Of a stretch of 64,000 nt of DNA, positions 61,595 through 64,000 are shown piece by piece. Both the position numbers and the translations under genes were made by a program. The stretch's first letter is position 1; every line of letters begins with the position of its first letter. The notes below the pieces were generated by a model. The model saw nothing but the letters and a program-made list of their open reading frames with translations. It did not search any database and had not been told where the DNA came from. The stretch covers positions 133,162-197,161 of the forward strand of contig NZ_JAOAOQ010000002.1 of the NCBI RefSeq assembly GCF_030398385.1. Direction: 5' to 3'. The DNA comes from Aquibium sp. ELW1220. GTDB taxonomy: Bacteria > Pseudomonadota > Alphaproteobacteria > Rhizobiales > Rhizobiaceae.

Positions 61595-62416
61595 TCAGCC
61601 GCGCAGCCGAATGAGGCGTTCCAGCTCGTCGAAGGCGGAGGGCGCATCCTCGAACACGAGGTCTATGTCGACAAGGTCACGAACCATCTCCGCGTCGAGG
61701 CCACTTCCGGGGGCGACACCAATGATGGCGTTTGGCATGACGATACGCATCGCCACGACCAGTCGCACCAATGCGTCCAACCGACCAGCTGAACTGAGTG
61801 ACAGACCAATAATGTGCGGCTCCGTGCACTCGATATGGGCGATAAGGCCATCATGATCTGTATCGGTCTGAAGATCGATCTCCCAACCCGCCTCACGGAA
61901 CAGATCTGCGGCCACTGTGATCCCGAGGCCATGATCTTCGCCGGGAACCGTCGCAAAAAGCGCGCATCGTCGTGTGTCGAATGACGAAAGTGAAGAAGGC
62001 TGCTCGGCCCTCAGAGCCCGCATCAGGGCGTAAAGATGGCCGGTTCCGGTTGTAACTTCGAAGAATGACAGGCGGTCCTCATCCCATCGCTCGCCCAGGC
62101 ATCGTGCCGCAGCGCCTATGTACCCGAGATAGATGTCATAGCGAGTTACCCCCTCTGCACGGCGGTCTTCAATGAACCGAAGGGCAGCGTCAGGTTCGGG
62201 CTGAACCAACGCGTCGCAGAACGCGGCTACGTTGTCCTCACTAATGATGGGGGCGTCGATACTTGGGGATCGTCGTGAATCTGAGGTCAGGCGGCGGATA
62301 ACGTCACCGGCGAGTGCCGTTACGGCATCGGGGGGAAATGTGTCTCGCTTGATGGAGAATAGCGACGCGGTGCGGACGAAAATGTCAGCGTCGAACGAGA
62401 CGTCATGTTTGCCCAT
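61595..62416 (-). CDS. cobalamin (B12)-binding domain regulator
   Basis: From the ATG at 62416 (GGGGGAG upstream) the product is 273 residues; upstream codons to 62506 have no coding look. The N-terminal part holds a helical cap-like region (NVAAFCDALVQPEPDAALRF, IEDRRAEGVTRYDIYLGYIG). The C-terminal 130 residues are a Rossmann-like B12-binding fold: RRCALFATVPGEDHGLGITVAADLFREAG, with His in the ExHxxG spot, then HIIGLSLSS and a GVAPGSGL loop. The layout resembles PpaA/AerR-type light- or redox-sensing regulators. It is alone on the minus strand among phage genes, so it is likely cargo. Confidence 0.75.
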   Translation of the reverse strand: MGKHDVSFDADIFVRTASLFSIKRDTFPPDAVTALAGDVIRRLTSDSRRSPSIDAPIISEDNVAAFCDALVQPEPDAALRFIEDRRAEGVTRYDIYLGYIGAAARCLGERWDEDRLSFFEVTTGTGHLYALMRALRAEQPSSLSSFDTRRCALFATVPGEDHGLGITVAADLFREAGWEIDLQTDTDHDGLIAHIECTEPHIIGLSLSSAGRLDALVRLVVAMRIVMPNAIIGVAPGSGLDAEMVRDLVDIDLVFEDAPSAFDELERLIRLRG

Positions 62417-62755
62417 AGACAGTGCTCCCCCCGTCATTTTGAATTTAATCCAGCATGAGAAACCGGCAAGTGGCTTGAAGTATGTGATCGGCGGATTCGC
62501 CTCCAATCACGCCCGAAAAGGGTGACGGTCGGCTGATTGAGCAGTCAAACCTGCGGCGCGGTTCCTGATCTGCCCTGACTTTGGGCTGTACGGCGCGGGC
62601 GCGGGGCTTGGAAACTGGCGGTGCGGTTGTCATCGTATCGGTGGTTTGCCCACTTGCTTTGTATTTGGAGTTGAGGGCGGTTCGGATGCGGAGCGCCAAA
62701 TGAGCGACCGCCGCCCCTGAAGGACGGCGGTCCCAAGGATCGTTCTCGTGTCGTG
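62417..62755. other. gene-free gap with one hairpin between B12 regulator and DUF3489 gene
   Basis: 339 bases. GACCGCCG (62706-62713) and CGGCGGTC (62725-62732) pair around an 11-base loop, without a T-run, just after the DUF3489 stop on the minus strand; it could be a weak terminator. A 62-codon minus-strand frame at 62445-62633 has no ribosome site and resembles nothing that I know. Confidence 0.45.
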
Positions 62756-63328
62756 TCAGGCGGGCGGCAAGTGATACGTCCGCCCGCGACCCTCGACCTT
62801 TTCCGTGGTGATGGTCAGCCCGAGCTTCTTCTTCAGCGCTCCAGCGATTGCACCACGAATCGTATGCGGCCGCCATTCCAGTGCGGCAGCGATCTCTTCG
62901 ATGGTGGCACCGTCTGGCGCGCGCAGCATGGCGATCAGCGTGGCTTGCTTGGTGCCCTCGCGAAGCGTGCGCGGCTTGGGCGCGGTTTCGGTCGTGGTAG
63001 TGGTATCGGGCGCAGGTACCTCGACAGGCGCGCCCGTGGCGCCCGCTGGCCCGGTGTCGGCGTCGTCCGGCTCGATGCCGATGGCGGCGAGCCCTACGTC
63101 GGTCGCGACCAGCGTGATGCCGTGGCCGTCGTCGGTCTGTCGCCAGACTGTCTCGCCCTTGGGAAGGTCGGCGGCGGTTTCCCGCAGCAGTCCCTTGGCG
63201 ATCATCGCGCCGACCACCTTGGCGGCGGCGCCGCCGCGCAGGCTGTCGGGCAGCGGCAGGGCGATGCGGTTGTCGCGCTGTGCGGCAGCGCTCAGAATCA
63301 GGGCTTGTGTATCGGAAAGCTTGGTCAT
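62756..63328 (-). CDS. DUF3489 HTH protein
   Basis: From the ATG at 63328 the product is 190 residues. The N-terminal 80 residues hold a small winged-helix-like part (MTKLSDTQALILSAAAQRDN, VVGAMIAKGLLRETAADLP), then a Pro/Thr linker (PAPDTTTTTETAPKPR). The C-terminal DUF3489 domain reads GTKQATLIAMLRAPDGATIE, then EIAAALEWRPHTIRGAIAGALKKKLGL, ending in GRGRTYHLP. The family is a putative DNA-binding regulator of phages and islands. It is on the minus strand, facing away from the terminase gene. Confidence 0.85.
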   Translation of the reverse strand: MTKLSDTQALILSAAAQRDNRIALPLPDSLRGGAAAKVVGAMIAKGLLRETAADLPKGETVWRQTDDGHGITLVATDVGLAAIGIEPDDADTGPAGATGAPVEVPAPDTTTTTETAPKPRTLREGTKQATLIAMLRAPDGATIEEIAAALEWRPHTIRGAIAGALKKKLGLTITTEKVEGRGRTYHLPPA

Positions 63329-63510
63329 GGTCGTCTCCGTAGCAGGGCGCGCGGGATGCTGCCCTTCCACGAGGCCAAGCCCGCCAGTCGGCGGACCGGA
63401 TGCGGCGGCGTTGCTTTCTGCGCGCGCCGCGTGATGACATACAGGCTCTGTTTCGGATCGAAGCCAAGGCAATAAGTGCATCGGCCCGACTGTATTCTGA
63501 TCGCTCCCAC
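63325..63510 (-). CDS. possible small protein coupled to DUF3489 gene
   Basis: A 61-codon frame from a GTG at 63510 ends in TGA overlapping the DUF3489 ATG (ATGA), the coupling seen elsewhere in this island. The peptide is basic with two Cys (SGRCTYCLGFDPKQSLYVITR). No ribosome site is clear and I recognise no family, so it may be chance. Confidence 0.3.
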   Translation of the reverse strand: MGAIRIQSGRCTYCLGFDPKQSLYVITRRAQKATPPHPVRRLAGLASWKGSIPRALLRRRP

Positions 63511-63524
63511 CGTTCGGAGGCATC

Positions 63525-64000
63525 ATGGCCGAGCCATCCGGTCTGATCCCGGTCGGGCAGGCGGCCCGGCTGCTGATGATCTCGGAGGAGCGCATCCGCC
63601 AGTTGGTCAAGCAGGGCTATGTGCCGAGGTCCGAGAAGCGCGGCTATGTCCAGCTCGTCGGCGCCGTCCAGGGCTACCTCCGCTATCTGAAGGATGACGA
63701 ACGCCGATCAGCCAAGTCGGCCGCCGACAGCCGGGTGCGCGATGCCCGGGCGCTCGAGATCGAGCTTCGGATCGCCGAGCGCACACGCGACCTGATCCCG
63801 ATCGAGGATGCCCTGACCGACATGGCGGAGCTGGCAGGCATGGTGCGCTCGGAGCTGGCTGGGCTTCCCGCGCGCCTGACCCGCATCATCGATGAGCGCC
63901 AGAAGATCGAAGCGGAGATCGATGGTGTCCTTTCGCGCCTTGCCGAGCGAGCCGCAAAAAAGGCTGAAGGCCTGGAGGCTGGCAGAAGCCATCCTGCGGC
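63525..64000 (+). CDS. phage terminase small subunit (Nu1-like), cut by window edge
   Basis: The ATG at 63525 follows GGAGG by four bases. The open frame runs to the window end for 158 codons. It starts MAEPSGLIPVGQAARLLMIS then EERIRQLVKQGYVPRSEKRGYVQL, a winged HTH like that of lambda Nu1 and MerR-type proteins. Then come helical charged segments (ALEIELRIAERTRDLIPIED, EIDGVLSRLAERAAKKAEG), as in terminase small subunits. The large subunit should follow outside the window. Confidence 0.8.
   Translation, partial: MAEPSGLIPVGQAARLLMISEERIRQLVKQGYVPRSEKRGYVQLVGAVQGYLRYLKDDERRSAKSAADSRVRDARALEIELRIAERTRDLIPIEDALTDMAELAGMVRSELAGLPARLTRIIDERQKIEAEIDGVLSRLAERAAKKAEGLEAGRSHPA

Noticed and set aside
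62445-62633. 62-codon minus-strand frame between the B12 regulator and the DUF3489 gene
   Set aside because: Weak start context and no recognised motif. Left as part of the gene-free gap.

Overview
The window is GC-rich, has dense codon use and is typical of an alphaproteobacterium of the Hyphomicrobiales. Gene content (sarcosine oxidase sox genes, a yejABEF-type peptide ABC transporter, a membrane-anchored CycM-like cytochrome c, a cpa/tad Flp pilus locus and a rhizobial-style palindromic intergenic element) suggests a Mesorhizobium/Phyllobacteriaceae-like organism. That placement is inference from gene content, not from a search.

Chromosomal part, 1-38072. Left edge: soxB-soxD-soxA (minus strand, soxA cut by the window), interrupted before soxA by a palindromic mosaic repeat. 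Then a UxaA-family dehydratase, a GMC oxidoreductase, a HIT protein with NudC, pheA-kdsB and a CycM-like cytochrome. From 9.6 to 18 kb lies a peptide/microcin-C type ABC transporter with two substrate-binding proteins (one Sec, one Tat), YejB, YejE and YejF. A vapBC toxin-antitoxin pair sits between yejE and yejF, and its last codon overlaps the yejF start. GhrA-type dehydrogenase, an NlpC/P60 hydrolase with a MarR regulator, and an M17 aminopeptidase follow. From 21.8 to 33.9 kb is a nearly complete Tad/Flp type IVb pilus locus. It has tadD (plus), cpaB-cpaC-cpaD-cpaE-cpaF-tadB-tadC (minus), cpaA, a 58-residue flp pilin gene (minus), then a secretin-N-like gene and two TadE-type minor pilins (plus). 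CtrA-like TTAACC boxes precede four of its transcription units. A PhnD-like binding protein, deoB-mutM, an enoyl-CoA hydratase and tRNA-Ser(GGA) close this part.

Accessory part, 38073-64000. After the tRNA comes a 660-base gene-free stretch. Next is a membrane adenylate/guanylate cyclase gene split by an IS110-family element, whose roughly 190-base non-coding end is a candidate bridge RNA. Then come an acyltransferase and a two-gene cassette of unknown function. From 44.9 kb to the right edge runs a prophage-like island. It starts with a large serine recombinase with DUF2924 and HTH partners, then a sigma-like regulator. A long plus-strand early operon follows: unknown genes, Sak4-like ATPase, SSB-like protein, SF2 helicase, DUF6511 protein, PD-(D/E)XK nuclease, primase-helicase, RuvC-like resolvase. 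Further right are a minor-tail-Z-like protein, a ParB-methyltransferase fusion, a B12-binding regulator on the opposite strand, a DUF3489 protein and a terminase small subunit cut by the right edge. The island continues beyond the window, so neither its right boundary nor its att site can be set here.

The most interesting non-coding signals are: the inverted decamer array (CCTYTGTCAT) behind the primase-helicase gene; a 102-base-period tandem repeat before the methyltransferase; paired CGGTGA-N4-TCACCG elements 120 bases apart before the sigma-like gene; the IS110 upstream hairpins; and the CtrA-like boxes of the tad locus. I saw no CRISPR array and no rRNA.
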